DNA of 64,000 nt from contig JARLJS010000095.1 in assembly GCA_031291075.1 (NCBI GenBank), positions 1 to 64,000 on the forward strand, given 5' to 3'. The stretch comes from Nevskia sp. GTDB lineage: Bacteria; Pseudomonadota; Gammaproteobacteria; Nevskiales; Nevskiaceae. A program made the translations under genes and the position numbers. The notes beneath the pieces were generated by a model that was given only the letters and a program-made list of their open reading frames with translations, had not been told where the DNA came from and did no database searches. Positions 18,948-30,171 of the stretch are shown piece after piece (within the stretch, counting starts at the first letter, position 1; each line of letters begins with the position of its first letter).

Positions 18948-20327
18948 ATGCCGCAGTCACCCTACAGCGCCTTTCGCGCCGAGCTTCGCACCAACCTGGG
19001 CTTGGCGCTGCCCCTGATCGCCGCGCAGCTCGCGGGGGTGGGCATGGGCACCATCGATACCGTGTTCGCCGGCCGGCTCGGTCCCCAGGCCCTGGCCGCG
19101 GTCGCCGTCGGGGTCAACTTCAATGTGATTTTCTTCGTATTTTTCATGGGCTTGTTCATGGCCTGCTCGCCCATCGTGGCGCACATGACGGGCGCCGGCC
19201 GGGCGCCCGGCGAGATCGGCGCCTTCATCGACAAGGCCCGCCGCCTGTCCTGGCTGGTCGGCTTGATCTGGGTGATCCTGGTCAACGTGACGGCCCGGCC
19301 CGCCCTGACGCGGTTGCAGCTCGCGCCGGACACCGCCGCGCTGGCGGTGGAATTCGTGCGCGCCCTCTCCGGCAGCGCTTTCGGCATGTGCCTGTGGTTC
19401 ACCCTGCGCTTCTCGGCCGAAGGCCTGGGTCGCACCGGCCCGATCTTCTACGCCGGCCTCGCCGGCCTGGCCGGCAACGCCTTGCTCGACTGGCTGCTGC
19501 TGTTCGGCCACTTCGGCATGCCGCGGCTGGGCGTGGCCGGCTGCGGCGTCGCCACCACCGTCTCCAGCCTGGCCATGGCCGGCGTGCTGGCGCTGCTGTT
19601 TCGGCGCGACGCCCACCTGCGCCCCTTCGTCAGGGCCGCCGTCCCGGCGCCGCCCGAGGGCCTGCGCGAGATGTTGCGGATCGGTTTGCCGATCGGCCTG
19701 ATCCTGCTGGCCGAGGCCGGCCTGTTCGTGCTGGCGGCGCTGCTGATGGCGCGGTTCGGCGACGCCACCGTGGCCGCCTACCAGATCGCCATCAACTTCG
19801 CCGCGCTGGTGTTCATGATCCCGCTCGGTGTCGGACTGGCCACCACGGTACGGGTGGGCCATGCCGCCGGGGCCGGGGACAGTGCCGCGGTGCGCTACCG
19901 CGGTTTTGTCGGTATGGGGCTGGGGCTCGGCAACGCCGTGTCCAATGCCGCCGTGATGAGCCTCGGCGGCGGTCTGATCGCCGCCCTCTACACTGAGGAT
20001 GCCGGCATCGCCGCCACCGCCTCCCATTTCCTGTTGCTGGCCGCCGCCTTCCAGCTGTTCGACGGCCTGCAGGTGACCGCTAACGGGGCGCTGCGCGGCA
20101 TCAAGGATACCCGGCTGCCGCTGCTCATCACCCTGGTGTCCTACTGGCTGATCGGCCTGCCGGTCGCCTGGTGGCTGGGATTCCACGCCGGCGGCACCGG
20201 CATGGGGCCGGACGGGTTGTGGTGGGGGCTCACCGCCGGCCTCGGTGCGGCCGCGGCCGGCCTGTCGCTGCGGTACGCCCGGCAGACGCGGCGCCTTAGC
20301 GCGATCCGTTCTGAGCTTATCGCTTGA
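18948..20327 (+). CDS. MATE family efflux transporter
   Basis: MPQSPYSAFRAELRTNLGLALPLIAAQLAGVGMGTIDTVFAGRLGPQALAAVAVG; multiple TM helices. The track ORF starting at 16761 is an over-extension across antisense genes. Confidence 0.93.
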   Translation: MPQSPYSAFRAELRTNLGLALPLIAAQLAGVGMGTIDTVFAGRLGPQALAAVAVGVNFNVIFFVFFMGLFMACSPIVAHMTGAGRAPGEIGAFIDKARRLSWLVGLIWVILVNVTARPALTRLQLAPDTAALAVEFVRALSGSAFGMCLWFTLRFSAEGLGRTGPIFYAGLAGLAGNALLDWLLLFGHFGMPRLGVAGCGVATTVSSLAMAGVLALLFRRDAHLRPFVRAAVPAPPEGLREMLRIGLPIGLILLAEAGLFVLAALLMARFGDATVAAYQIAINFAALVFMIPLGVGLATTVRVGHAAGAGDSAAVRYRGFVGMGLGLGNAVSNAAVMSLGGGLIAALYTEDAGIAATASHFLLLAAAFQLFDGLQVTANGALRGIKDTRLPLLITLVSYWLIGLPVAWWLGFHAGGTGMGPDGLWWGLTAGLGAAAAGLSLRYARQTRRLSAIRSELIA

Positions 20328-20383
20328 TTAGTTGCGCCGGCGGAGCATCATAGGGGCCCCATCAGCTCTGCGAGGAATAAGCC

Positions 20384-21016
20384 ATGGCGCTCCAGCTCGG
20401 CGACACCGCACCCGACTTCGAGGCGGACACCACCCAAGGCAGGATCAGCTTCCATCAGTGGCTCGGCGATTCCTGGGGCGTGCTGTTCTCCCACCCCAAG
20501 GACTACACCCCGGTGTGCACCACCGAACTGGGCTACACCGCCAAGCTCAAGCCCGAGTTCGACAAGCGCAACGTCAAGGTGATCGGGCTGTCGGTGGACC
20601 CGCTGGGTTCGCACGAGGGCTGGTCGCGCGACATCGCGGAAACCCAGGGCCATGCTCTCAATTTCCCGCTCATCGCCGACCCCGACCGCAAGGTGTCCAC
20701 CCTGTACGGCATGATCCATCCCAAGGCCAGCGACACCTTCACCGTGCGCTCGGTGTTCGTCATCGACCCGGCCAGGAAGATCCGCCTCACCATTACCTAC
20801 CCGGCCAGCACCGGGCGCAATTTCGACGAAGTGCTGCGCGTGATCGACTCGCTGCAGCTCACCGACAAGCACAAGGTGGCCACGCCGGTGAACTGGAAGC
20901 AGGGCGAGGATGTGATCATCGTCCCCTCGGTCAAGGACGAGGATGCCCACAAGCTGTTCCCCAAGGGCTGGAAGGCGCTCAAGCCCTATCTGCGCCTGGT
21001 GCCGCAGCCGAAGTAG
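20384..21016 (+). CDS. Peroxiredoxin (1-Cys / Prx6 type)
   Basis: SHPKDYTPVCTTELGYTAKL active site; Prx6-like C-terminus. Confidence 0.94.
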   Translation: MALQLGDTAPDFEADTTQGRISFHQWLGDSWGVLFSHPKDYTPVCTTELGYTAKLKPEFDKRNVKVIGLSVDPLGSHEGWSRDIAETQGHALNFPLIADPDRKVSTLYGMIHPKASDTFTVRSVFVIDPARKIRLTITYPASTGRNFDEVLRVIDSLQLTDKHKVATPVNWKQGEDVIIVPSVKDEDAHKLFPKGWKALKPYLRLVPQPK

Positions 21017-21064
21017 ACCGCGGTCGCGCCGGTCCGACGGCGAGGGCCGGGCGGCAGTGCCTGA

Positions 21065-23611
21065 TCAGACCGCCGCCTGGAGCACCTCGTGTATCTTGGC
21101 GATCAGTTCCTCCCGGCGGTACGGTTTGGTAAGGAGGCGGTTGGCGATCATGACACTGTCGCCCGGCGCGACGAAGGCGTCGGCAAAGCCCGAGGTGAAC
21201 AGGACCTTGAGACCCGGCCTCAGATTGAGCGCCCGGCGCGCCAGCTCGACGCCGTTGAGGCCGCCGGGCATGACGATGTCGGTGAACAGCAGGTCGATCT
21301 CGTCTCGCCGCGCCAGCAGCGCGAGGGCGGCATGGCCGTCGTGCGCCAGGATCGGCACGAAACCGGCGGCGGCAAGCAGCGCCCCGACCGACTGCGCCAG
21401 GGCCTCGTTGTCTTCCACCACCAGGATGCTTTCGTGCCCCGCGGTCGGTGGTTGCGCGGCGTACGGCGTGCGCACCTGGCCGGGCCCTTCCAGCGCGGAA
21501 TGCGGCAGGTACAGCTTCACCGTGGTGCCCGCTCCGACCTCGCTATAGATGCGGATGTGGCCGCCCGACTGCTTGACGAAGCCGAACACCATGCTCAGTC
21601 CCAGCCCGGTGCCCTGGCCGACGGCCTTGGTGGTGAAGAACGGGTCGAACGCCTGGTCGACCACCTCCTGCGTCATGCCGGTACCGCTGTCCGTCACCGC
21701 CACCATCATGTAGCGGCCCGGCGACACGTCGCTGAAGCGCGCGGTGTAGCTGTCGTCCAGCACCACGTTCGCGGTTTGGATCGACAGGTGGCCGCCCTGC
21801 GGCATCGCATCGCGCGCGTTGGTGGCGAGGTTGGTCAGGGCGGTTTCGAACTGCACCGGATCGATCAGCACCGGCCAGGTCTCCGGATCGAGCTTGAGTT
21901 CGATCTCGATATGCGTGCCCAGGGTCCGCCCCAGCAGCTTTGCCATGTTGCGGACCAGGTCGTTGACTTTCAGCAGTTTCGGCTCGAGGCTTTGTTTGCG
22001 CGCGAACGCGAGCATATGGGCGATCAACTCGGCGCCCCGCAGCCCCGCTCCCATCGCCGCGTCACATAGTTCCCAGGCCCTGCCGCCCGGCTGCAGGCCT
22101 TCCTGCAGCAACTCCAGGTTGGAGATGACAATGCCCAGCAGGTTGTTGAAATCGTGCGCCACCCCGCCGGTGAGCTGGCCCATGGTTTCCAGCTTTTGGG
22201 AGTGCCGGAGCTGTTCGGCCAGCGCCTTGCGCTGGGTGATGTCGTCGATCACGAATACGAAACCGCGCGGTTCTCCCTGCGCTCCGAACAGCGGCGCCGA
22301 CGAGACGCTGACCTCCACCGGCTGCCCGTCGTGGCGGCGGTGACGTAGCTCGACCCCGCGCCTGGTCCCGCCACGGCTGGCGAGCGCGATCAGCTCACCG
22401 CGCGGGCGGCCGGCTGATCCGTCCCCTTCCATCACTTCCGCCTGACGCCGGCCGATCGCTTCCGCCGCGTAGCAGCCGTAGATCTGTTCGGCGGCTTTGT
22501 TCCACGATTCGATCACGCCGTCCGGACCGGTAGCGACGATGCCGACCGGGGAGGCTTCGAGCACGCTCGCCAGCGCTTCGTTGCTGCGTCTCAGGGCTTC
22601 GGCCGAACGCCGGCGTTCTTCCGCTATGGCGGCCTGGCGCCGGGCCTCGTTGCGCGCCTCCTCCGCCCTTTTTTCGCCGGTGATGTCGCGCGCGATCTTG
22701 ACGAAGCCGGCCAGGGCGCCGGCTTCGTCGCGGACTGTGTCGATCACGACGTGGGCGAGGAAGCGGCTGCCGTCCTTGCGTACCCGCCAGGCTTGCTTTT
22801 CGAACCGGCCCTGTGCCGTGGCTGCGGCCAGCGCCTTCGCAGGTTCGCCCGCCGCACAATCCTCGTCGGTGAAGAATACCGAATAGTGGCGTCCGACGAT
22901 TTCCTCCGCGCTGTATCCTTTGATGCGCGCCGCGCCGCTGTTCCAGGTGACGACGGTGCCTTTCGCATCCAGCATGTAGATGGCGTAGTCCGTGACGCCG
23001 CTGACCAGCATGCCCAGCTGTCGTTCGCTGTCCGCCAGGGCACGTTCGATCCGACGGCGTTCGCTGACGTCGCGGATCGCGACCAGGGTTTCGACGCCGC
23101 CGGCCTGCGCCATCGGGCTTAAGTTGATCTCGACCGGGATTTCGCGCCCGTCGCGGTGCAGCGCATGGAGTTGCGGCCCGATACCCACCGCGCGCGTGCG
23201 GGGATTGGTCAGAAAATCCCGCCGGTGCGCCAGGTGCACGTTGCGGAACCGCTCCGGCAACAATGCTTCGACCGGGGTTTTGGTCAGGCCGCCGGGCGCG
23301 TAACCGAACAACTCTTCCGCCAGCGCGTTGGCATGCACGATGCGACCGTCCGCCGCCACCAGGAGCATCGCATCGGGGGCGACCGCCATGAAATCGCGGA
23401 TAGTCTGCACAGCCTGCACCGCCTCCCGCATTGCATCCGATGCGGGACTGATAGGGGGTCCGTATCGCTTTGATGTCGCTCTGTTCGTACCATAGATCCT
23501 GACCGGATGCATTGACGTGACGTCCGTCACGTCTTTGCGCGGTTCCCGGCCGCTGCATTGCGCACCGGCCTTGTCGTCCGGCGCGGGCGGTTTGGCGCCG
23601 CAGGCGGTCAC
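21065..23611 (-). CDS. PAS domain hybrid sensor histidine kinase with C-terminal receiver
   Basis: Several PAS domains, H-box [14 protein letters not shown], HATPase [18 protein letters not shown], receiver [13 protein letters not shown]...[14 protein letters not shown]. True start probably at an internal Met (MHPVR or MREAV). Confidence 0.92.
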   Translation of the reverse strand: MTACGAKPPAPDDKAGAQCSGREPRKDVTDVTSMHPVRIYGTNRATSKRYGPPISPASDAMREAVQAVQTIRDFMAVAPDAMLLVAADGRIVHANALAEELFGYAPGGLTKTPVEALLPERFRNVHLAHRRDFLTNPRTRAVGIGPQLHALHRDGREIPVEINLSPMAQAGGVETLVAIRDVSERRRIERALADSERQLGMLVSGVTDYAIYMLDAKGTVVTWNSGAARIKGYSAEEIVGRHYSVFFTDEDCAAGEPAKALAAATAQGRFEKQAWRVRKDGSRFLAHVVIDTVRDEAGALAGFVKIARDITGEKRAEEARNEARRQAAIAEERRRSAEALRRSNEALASVLEASPVGIVATGPDGVIESWNKAAEQIYGCYAAEAIGRRQAEVMEGDGSAGRPRGELIALASRGGTRRGVELRHRRHDGQPVEVSVSSAPLFGAQGEPRGFVFVIDDITQRKALAEQLRHSQKLETMGQLTGGVAHDFNNLLGIVISNLELLQEGLQPGGRAWELCDAAMGAGLRGAELIAHMLAFARKQSLEPKLLKVNDLVRNMAKLLGRTLGTHIEIELKLDPETWPVLIDPVQFETALTNLATNARDAMPQGGHLSIQTANVVLDDSYTARFSDVSPGRYMMVAVTDSGTGMTQEVVDQAFDPFFTTKAVGQGTGLGLSMVFGFVKQSGGHIRIYSEVGAGTTVKLYLPHSALEGPGQVRTPYAAQPPTAGHESILVVEDNEALAQSVGALLAAAGFVPILAHDGHAALALLARRDEIDLLFTDIVMPGGLNGVELARRALNLRPGLKVLFTSGFADAFVAPGDSVMIANRLLTKPYRREELIAKIHEVLQAAV

Positions 23612-23672
23612 GCATAAGATATGGGCCCCGCGTTCACGGGGCTTCTTTGATTATCTGCCAGGACACCGACCG

Positions 23673-25349
23673 ATGAGCGACAACCGCCGCAGCCGCACCA
23701 TCACCGAGGGCGTGGCCCGTTCCCCCAACCGCGCCATGCTGCGTGCGGTCGGCTTCACCGACGCGGACTTCGACAAACCGATCGTCGGTGTGGCCAGCGG
23801 CCACTCCACCATGAACCCCTGCAACGCCGGCATCGGGCCGCTGGCCCAGCGCGCCGAGGCCGGCCTGCGCGATGCCGGCGCGATGCCGCAGACCTTCGGC
23901 TTTCCCACCGTCACCGACGGCATTGCCATGGGCACCGAGGGCATGAAGTTCTCGCTGGTGTCGCGCGAGGTGATCGCCGACGCGATCGAGACCGCGGTGC
24001 AGTCGCAGTTCATGGACGGCGTGCTGGTGATCGGCGGCTGCGACAAGAACATGCCGGGCGCGATGATCGCCATGCTGCGCATGAACATCCCCGCCATCTT
24101 CTGCTACGGCGGCACCATCAAGCCGGGGCACTGGAAGGGTCAGGCGCTGACCATCGTCTCGCCGTTCGAGGCGGTGGGCGCGTACAGCGCCGGCAGGATG
24201 AGCAGGGAGGACTTCGAGGGCATCGAGAAGAACGCCTGCCCCAGCTTCGGCGCCTGCGGTGGCATGTACACCGCCAACACCATGTCCAGCGCCATCGAGG
24301 CCATGGGCCTGTCGCTGCCGTCCTCCTCCACCATGGCCAACCCCGATCCGGAGAAGGGCGATTCGGTGGCCGAGTCCGCCCAGGCCCTGGTCGGCGCCAT
24401 CCAGCGGCAAATCCTGCCGCGTGACATCGTCACCCGCAAGAGCCTGGAAAACGCCGTGGCGGTGGTGATGGCCACCGGCGGCTCCACCAACGCCGTGCTG
24501 CACCTGCTGGCCATCGCCCACGCCGCCGGCGTGCCCTGGAACATCGACGATTTCGAGCGCATCCGCCGCAAGGTGCCGGTGCTGTGCGACCTCAAGCCCT
24601 CCGGCAAGTACGTCGCCACCGACCTGCACCGCGCCGGCGGCATCCCGCAGGTGATGAAGATCCTGCTGGAAGCCGGGCTGCTGCACGGTGACTGCCTCAC
24701 CATCACCGGCGAAACGGTGGCGGAGGTGCTGCAGGACGTGCCGGCCACGCCGGCCACGGATCAGGACGTGATCCGTCCCATCGACAACCCGCTCTACGCG
24801 CAGGGCCACCTCGCCATCCTCAAGGGCAACCTGGCGCCGGAAGGCTGCGTGGCCAAGATCACCGGGCTGAAGAACCCGGTCATCACCGGCCCCGCCCGCG
24901 TGTTCGACTCCGAGGACGCGGCGATGCAGGCCATCATGGCCGACGGCATCCGTCACGGCGACGTGCTGGTGATCCGCTACGAAGGGCCCAAGGGCGGTCC
25001 CGGCATGCGTGAGATGCTGGCGCCCACCTCGGCCCTGATCGGCAAGGGCTTCGGCGAGAGCGTCGGCCTGATCACCGACGGCCGATTCTCCGGCGGCACC
25101 TGGGGCATGGTGGTGGGGCACGTGGCGCCGGAAGCCTACGAGGGCGGCAACATCGCGCTGGTGCAGGAGGGTGATTCCATCACCATCGACGCCCGCCGCC
25201 AGCTCATCCAGGTCAACGTTTCCGACGAGGAACTGGCGCGCCGCCGCGCTGTCTGGAAACAGCCGGCGCCGCGATATACCACCGGCGTGCTCGCCAAGTA
25301 CTCACGCCTGGTGGGTTCCGCCAGCCGCGGTGCCATTACCGACGCCTGA
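23673..25349 (+). CDS. ilvD: Dihydroxy-acid dehydratase
   Basis: [79 protein letters not shown]. Confidence 0.97.
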   Translation: MSDNRRSRTITEGVARSPNRAMLRAVGFTDADFDKPIVGVASGHSTMNPCNAGIGPLAQRAEAGLRDAGAMPQTFGFPTVTDGIAMGTEGMKFSLVSREVIADAIETAVQSQFMDGVLVIGGCDKNMPGAMIAMLRMNIPAIFCYGGTIKPGHWKGQALTIVSPFEAVGAYSAGRMSREDFEGIEKNACPSFGACGGMYTANTMSSAIEAMGLSLPSSSTMANPDPEKGDSVAESAQALVGAIQRQILPRDIVTRKSLENAVAVVMATGGSTNAVLHLLAIAHAAGVPWNIDDFERIRRKVPVLCDLKPSGKYVATDLHRAGGIPQVMKILLEAGLLHGDCLTITGETVAEVLQDVPATPATDQDVIRPIDNPLYAQGHLAILKGNLAPEGCVAKITGLKNPVITGPARVFDSEDAAMQAIMADGIRHGDVLVIRYEGPKGGPGMREMLAPTSALIGKGFGESVGLITDGRFSGGTWGMVVGHVAPEAYEGGNIALVQEGDSITIDARRQLIQVNVSDEELARRRAVWKQPAPRYTTGVLAKYSRLVGSASRGAITDA

Positions 25350-25379
25350 CAAGGCGGATACAACAAAAGGAGTTTCAAC

Positions 25380-25880
25380 ATGGGACTGTTCAGCTTCGTG
25401 AAAGCCGTCGGCGAAAAGCTGGCCGGCGGCCAGCCGCTCAGCGTCGAGTCGCTGATCGAGCACATCAAGGCGCTCAACCTCAAGATCGACAAGCTGTTCG
25501 TGTCCTGGGACGGCTCCACCTGCATCCTGTTCGGCGAGGTGCCGGACCAGGCCGAGAAGGAGAAGGCCATCCTCGCCGTCGGCAACCTCGACGGCGTCCA
25601 CCAGGTGGTGGACAAGCTCAAGGTGGTGGAGGGCGCCGCCGCCGCCGGCACCACCGTGGCGGCCGCGGCGCCGGAAGTGGTGGATCCGGCCAAGGAGCCG
25701 CCCGGGCAGACCGAGGCGCAGTTCTACACCGTCAAGTCCGGCGACACGCTGTCCAAGATCGCCAAGGAGCACTACGGCGACGCCAACAAGTATCCGGCGG
25801 TGTTCGAGGCCAACAAGCCGATGCTGAAGAGCCCGGACCGCATTTTCCCGGGCCAGGTGCTGCGCATCCCCAAGCAGTAA
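25380..25880 (+). CDS. BON and LysM domain protein (YgaU/Kbp-like)
   Basis: MGLFSFVKAVGEKL; BON-like middle; YTVKSGDTLSKIAKEHYGDANKYPAVFEANKPMLKSPDRIFPGQVLRIP. Confidence 0.92.
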   Translation: MGLFSFVKAVGEKLAGGQPLSVESLIEHIKALNLKIDKLFVSWDGSTCILFGEVPDQAEKEKAILAVGNLDGVHQVVDKLKVVEGAAAAGTTVAAAAPEVVDPAKEPPGQTEAQFYTVKSGDTLSKIAKEHYGDANKYPAVFEANKPMLKSPDRIFPGQVLRIPKQ

Positions 25881-25922
25881 ACAGTCTGGTGACGGGGATC
25901 CGGGGCGCCGCCCCGGATCTCC

Positions 25923-26708
25923 TCAGGAAACGATGCCGAAGAACCGGCGGGCGTTGGCCGCGGTCTGCCGCGCCAGCGCCTGCGGATCCTCGCCGCGCAC
26001 CTCGGCGATGGATCGCACCACCCAGCCCAGGTAGGCCGGCTCGTTGCGCCGGTGTTTCGGCGCCGGCTTGATAGTGCGCGGCAGCAGGTAGGGCGCGTCG
26101 GTCTCGACCAGCAGGCGCTCGGCCGGGATGCGGGGCATCAGCGCGCGCAGGCCGAGGCCGCGGCGCTCGTCGCAGACCCAGCCGGTGATGCCGATGTAAC
26201 AGTCCAGCGCCAGGTAGGCCTCCAGTGCCTCGGCGTTGTCGGTGAAGCAGTGCACCAGGCAGCCCGCCAGGCCGCGGCGGTAATCGCGCAGGATGGCGTG
26301 GAAATCGGCATGGGCGTCGCGCTGGTGCAGGAACACCGGTTTGTCCGCCTGCAGGGCCAGGCCGAGCTGGGCCACGAAGGCGCGGCGCTGGTCCGCATGC
26401 GGCGAATAGTTGCGGCAGTAGTCGAGCCCGCACTCGCCCAGCGCCACCAGCTGCGGCTCGCGCGCCAGCTCGGCGATGCGCGCGGCCAGGGTCTCGTCCC
26501 AGTCGACGGCGTGATGCGGATGCAGCCCGGCGGTGGCGTAGAGCCGACCCGGGTGCTGCCGTGCCAGCTGCAGCGCCTGCTCGTTGCTGGCGGCGCTGCT
26601 GCCGGTGATCACGATGGCCTCCAGCCCGGCATCCCAGGCGCGCTGCAGCAGCACGTCGCGGTCGGCGTCGAAACTGTCGTGCGCCAGGTTGGCGCCGATA
26701 TCGATCAT
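25923..26708 (-). CDS. tatD: TatD family DNase
   Basis: MIDIGANLAHDSFDADRDVLLQRAWDAGLEAIVITG; GLHPHHA; GECGLDYCRNYSPHADQRRAF; LVETDAPYLLPR. Confidence 0.93.
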   Translation of the reverse strand: MIDIGANLAHDSFDADRDVLLQRAWDAGLEAIVITGSSAASNEQALQLARQHPGRLYATAGLHPHHAVDWDETLAARIAELAREPQLVALGECGLDYCRNYSPHADQRRAFVAQLGLALQADKPVFLHQRDAHADFHAILRDYRRGLAGCLVHCFTDNAEALEAYLALDCYIGITGWVCDERRGLGLRALMPRIPAERLLVETDAPYLLPRTIKPAPKHRRNEPAYLGWVVRSIAEVRGEDPQALARQTAANARRFFGIVS

Positions 26709-28516
26709 GGGCTGCCGACCGGGACCGCGGCTTCGATCCGCGCCGGTTCGGAGCAGTCCTGGCGCCACAGGATGCGCTGCTCCACCGTCGAGGTCTGCCC
26801 GGGCGGCGGCGAGGGTTCCAGCATGAAGATCATCTTGAAGCTCTTCAGCGCCTGCTGCGGAGGGTGGCTGCGGTTCCAGCGGCGGCACAGGTAGCGGCCG
26901 TAGTACGGCCGCTGCTCGGCGAACTGCGGCGACCACAGCTTGTCGCCGTAGTCGAGCCAGCGGCGGTTGCGATACTCGAGCGAGACGGAGGCCGGCTTGT
27001 CGTAGCTGACCGCGTCGCGCTCCGGATGCAGCACATCCACCTGCCTGCCGTCCGCCAGCTCGCCCGGGAACACGAACCAGCCGTCGTCCCGGCCGGGTGC
27101 CGGCGCGAAGTCGTTCCAGGTCTGGTCCAGGCGCAGCAGCCTGAGCGGCGGTCCCAGCACCGTACGCAGTGCGGACGGCAGCCAGCCCACCGTGGACAGG
27201 TTCCACGCCAGCAGCAGCAGCGCGCACAGCGCGGCGACGCGCTGTGCGCAGGGTCCGCTCTCGAAGGCGCGCTCGCGCCGCGCCGGCAGGGCGCCGAAGC
27301 GGGCCCGCTGGCGGCCGATGAAATCGTAGGCCGCGTTGCCCGGTACCGCCGCCCAGGCGCCGGACAACAGCCAGCCGAGCCAGCCGAGCAGCGGCGAGCG
27401 CCGCAGCAGCAGGATCAGCGCCGGCCACTTCAGGTAGGCGTGGTCGTCGTGGTCGATCACCACCCAGGAATGATTCGCCTCCAGCAGGGTGCGGGCGCGG
27501 GCCGCATCCTGCGCCGGCACCACCTCGGCGCGCGGCAACAGCAGGAAGCTGCGCAGCAGCAGGCAGCTGCGCAGGCAGAAGGCGCAGTCGCGGTCGTAGT
27601 AGATGCGCAGCGGCAGGCTGCCGCGTCGCTGCTCGCGGCGCTGTGCGCGGCGGTCGAGCGCGTCCCACACCCAGCCGCCGGTGAGGCTCAGGCTGGCGAC
27701 GATGCCGACCCAGGGCGCCAGCCCGAGTCGCAGGCTCAGCGCCAGCCCGAGCTGCAGCGCGATGAACAACAGCATCGCCAGCAGCCGCAGCGGCCGGTTG
27801 AACAGCGGGAAGAAAGCGAGCGGCGGGCCGAGCAGCTGCAGCAGGTAGATCGAGCGGGTCAGCGCCGGCAGCAGGTCCTGCTGCTGGCGCAGCCACGTCC
27901 CGGCCGGCGCCAGGTAACGGTCGAGCTGCAGGATCCAGTAGACGGCGGTGCCATCGGGCCACCACTCGCTGCCGCTCTTCAGCAGGGCGCCGAAGAAGTA
28001 CGGCGACATCACCTGCAGCAGCAGCCCGGCCGAGGCCCACGACAGGTGCCGGTTGTCCGGCGGCGGCCGGCCCAGGGCGGCGTCGACGCCGCAGCGCGCG
28101 CCCAGTGGCAGGAACATGCTCCAGAACAGCAGGCAGGTGAGCAGGACGTCGCTGTTGTCCAGCACCAGGGCGTTGCGGTTGAGCAGCGAGGCGTGCAGCA
28201 CGAAGCACGCCGCCGCTGCGGCGCGCGCGCGCCAGCCGAACGCCAGCGCCAGCGCCGCCAGCGCTTCCAGCAGCAACAGTGCCAGTGCGAACCAGTGCTG
28301 GCCGTTGGCCAGGTGCAGCGAGATGCGCCAGCGCTCCCCCGACTGCGCCAGCCAGCTGCGCGGCAGCACGCCGGCATCGCTGTAGAAGGCGCCGGCGTCC
28401 GCCATGCGGCTGCACAGGTCGAGCAGCAGCAGCCAGCCCAGCAGGATGCGGAACAGCGCCAGGGTACGCAGGTCGATGCCGAATAGCGGCGCCAGCCGCG
28501 GACGCAGCCAGTTCAT
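26705..28516 (-). CDS. HTTM (vitamin K-dependent carboxylase-like) membrane domain fused to DCC/DUF393 thiol-disulfide domain
   Basis: N-terminal HTTM-like TM region (LRTLALFRILLGWLLLLDL...WWPDGTAVYWILQLDRYL); internal RIYYDRDCAFCLRSCLLLRS. 4-bp overlap with tatD. Confidence 0.8.
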   Translation of the reverse strand: MNWLRPRLAPLFGIDLRTLALFRILLGWLLLLDLCSRMADAGAFYSDAGVLPRSWLAQSGERWRISLHLANGQHWFALALLLLEALAALALAFGWRARAAAAACFVLHASLLNRNALVLDNSDVLLTCLLFWSMFLPLGARCGVDAALGRPPPDNRHLSWASAGLLLQVMSPYFFGALLKSGSEWWPDGTAVYWILQLDRYLAPAGTWLRQQQDLLPALTRSIYLLQLLGPPLAFFPLFNRPLRLLAMLLFIALQLGLALSLRLGLAPWVGIVASLSLTGGWVWDALDRRAQRREQRRGSLPLRIYYDRDCAFCLRSCLLLRSFLLLPRAEVVPAQDAARARTLLEANHSWVVIDHDDHAYLKWPALILLLRRSPLLGWLGWLLSGAWAAVPGNAAYDFIGRQRARFGALPARRERAFESGPCAQRVAALCALLLLAWNLSTVGWLPSALRTVLGPPLRLLRLDQTWNDFAPAPGRDDGWFVFPGELADGRQVDVLHPERDAVSYDKPASVSLEYRNRRWLDYGDKLWSPQFAEQRPYYGRYLCRRWNRSHPPQQALKSFKMIFMLEPSPPPGQTSTVEQRILWRQDCSEPARIEAAVPVGSP

Positions 28517-28608
28517 CGCGGCCGGTGCGTGCGCCAGCGAACGCCGGTCGACGCCAATGTCGGGACGGGCATCGGTTTCATCTGCGGGCGGAATTCGATC
28601 TCGGGCTC

Positions 28609-28635
28609 AAAAAAAAGGGGAGCCGACGGCTCCCC
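28609..28635 (-). terminator. Rho-independent terminator
   Basis: ggggagccgtcggctcccc stem followed by a T-run on the minus strand. Confidence 0.8.
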
Positions 28636-28657
28636 TCGGGGTAGCGTACGAATCGTA

Positions 28658-29263
28658 TCATTTGGCGACGAGATCACCCATCTGGCCAGTGCCGGCGTCG
28701 AGCCAGCGGGTATCCGCGCGCTCCAGGTCGAGGCTTGCGGCCGGGCCGGTCAGGGCGGTGCGGCCGGTTGCCGCGGTAGCGGACTTGGACGTGGCCGGCG
28801 GCACATCGGGGCTGCTGTGGCCGCGCACCGCTTCGGCGATCAGGAAGCCGGCCCCGCCGACGCCGACGGCGAGCAGGGTCCAGTCGAAGAAGTTCCAGCT
28901 CGAGCCGCTGTCGGCGGAAGCGCCCGAGCTGTCGCTCTGGTTCAGCCGCAGCTTGTAGCCGGCGAACGGCAGCCCGTAGGCGGAAGCCAGGGTGGCGCCC
29001 CGGCTGTCGCGGTCGAGCTGGAACACCGCCGGCAGCGATGCCGCGGCGGTCTGCTGCAGGCGGCTGTCGCGGTCCAGGCGCAGGCCGTAGTGGAGGGGCG
29101 CCACCAGGCTGTGCTCGCCGGCGCTGCCGCCGAAGCTGTAACTGAGATAGGCGCGTGCTTCCGGCTGTTCGCGGAACTGCTGGAACTGGCCCTGGTTCGC
29201 GGCGTCCGCCCAGACCACCCCGGCGGTGCCGGCCGTGATGATGGTAACCAAAATCTTACGCAT
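28658..29263 (-). CDS. Hypothetical exported protein
   Basis: Signal peptide MRKILVTIITAGTAGVVWADA and C-terminal TM segment; followed by a terminator. Start at internal Met of track ORF ending 29284. Confidence 0.65.
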   Translation of the reverse strand: MRKILVTIITAGTAGVVWADAANQGQFQQFREQPEARAYLSYSFGGSAGEHSLVAPLHYGLRLDRDSRLQQTAAASLPAVFQLDRDSRGATLASAYGLPFAGYKLRLNQSDSSGASADSGSSWNFFDWTLLAVGVGGAGFLIAEAVRGHSSPDVPPATSKSATAATGRTALTGPAASLDLERADTRWLDAGTGQMGDLVAK

Positions 29264-29448
29264 CCTGATCCCCCCGTCGCTCAACCGTGCCCTGTTCTTG
29301 GCCGCCGCAATGGGCGGACACTATGCTTCGCCGCACTATACGGGGGGGTGCTCCGGGCTGACAAGCCCGGCCGGGGCCGTTGCGCGGGGCGGAACACCGC
29401 GGCTGGCGGCCGGTCATAGGAGTGACCGGCCTGCCGAAGCATGCCATG

Positions 29449-30171
29449 ATGACTCCATCCGCAATGCCGCTTCCAGACTCACCGCGTACGATGTCGCCGT
29501 CCACCGCCGCCGGGATGCTGGCCCCCGGGGCCACCCGCGAACTGTTCATCGAGGGGCCCGCCGGCCGCCTCGAGACGCTCCTGGCCGCGCCACGACAGGA
29601 GTCGCCCGCCGGGGTCTGCGTGGTGTGCCATCCCCATCCGCTCTACGGCGGCGAGATGAGCAACAAGGTCGTGTACGCCCTGGCTTCCTGCGCGCTCAAG
29701 GCCGGGCTGCTGACCGCCCGCTTCAACTTCCGCGGCGTGGGCCGCAGCGAGGGGCGTTACGACGCCGCGCGCGGCGAGACGCTGGACGCGCTCGCCGTCT
29801 GCGCCTGGATGCGGCAGCAGTTGCCGGACGAGCCCCTGCTGCTGGCCGGCTTCTCTTTCGGCGCCTACGTCAGCCTGAGCGCCGCCGCCGAGGCACGGCC
29901 GGCGCTGATGGTGAGCGCCAGCGTGCCCCTGCAGCGGCTGCACGATGCCGGCGAATTCGAGCCCCCGCCGCATCCGGGTTGCCCCTGGCTGGCGGTGCAC
30001 GGCAGCGACGACGAGGTGGTGGGCTACGAGGGCACCCGCGCGGCGCTGCTGGCCTACACGCCGCCGCCCGAGCTGGTCACGCTGGCCGGCGCCGGCCATT
30101 TCTACCACGGCAGGCTGGGCGAGCTGCAGCAGGCGGTGCTGCCGTTCCTGCAGGCGCATGTCCCCGCATGA
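29449..30171 (+). CDS. Alpha/beta hydrolase (COG2945-like)
   Basis: HPHPLYGGEMSNKVVYALA; RFNFRGVGRSEG; GFSFGAYVSL nucleophile elbow; GAGHFYHG. ORF extends to 29380. Confidence 0.88.
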   Translation: MTPSAMPLPDSPRTMSPSTAAGMLAPGATRELFIEGPAGRLETLLAAPRQESPAGVCVVCHPHPLYGGEMSNKVVYALASCALKAGLLTARFNFRGVGRSEGRYDAARGETLDALAVCAWMRQQLPDEPLLLAGFSFGAYVSLSAAAEARPALMVSASVPLQRLHDAGEFEPPPHPGCPWLAVHGSDDEVVGYEGTRAALLAYTPPPELVTLAGAGHFYHGRLGELQQAVLPFLQAHVPA

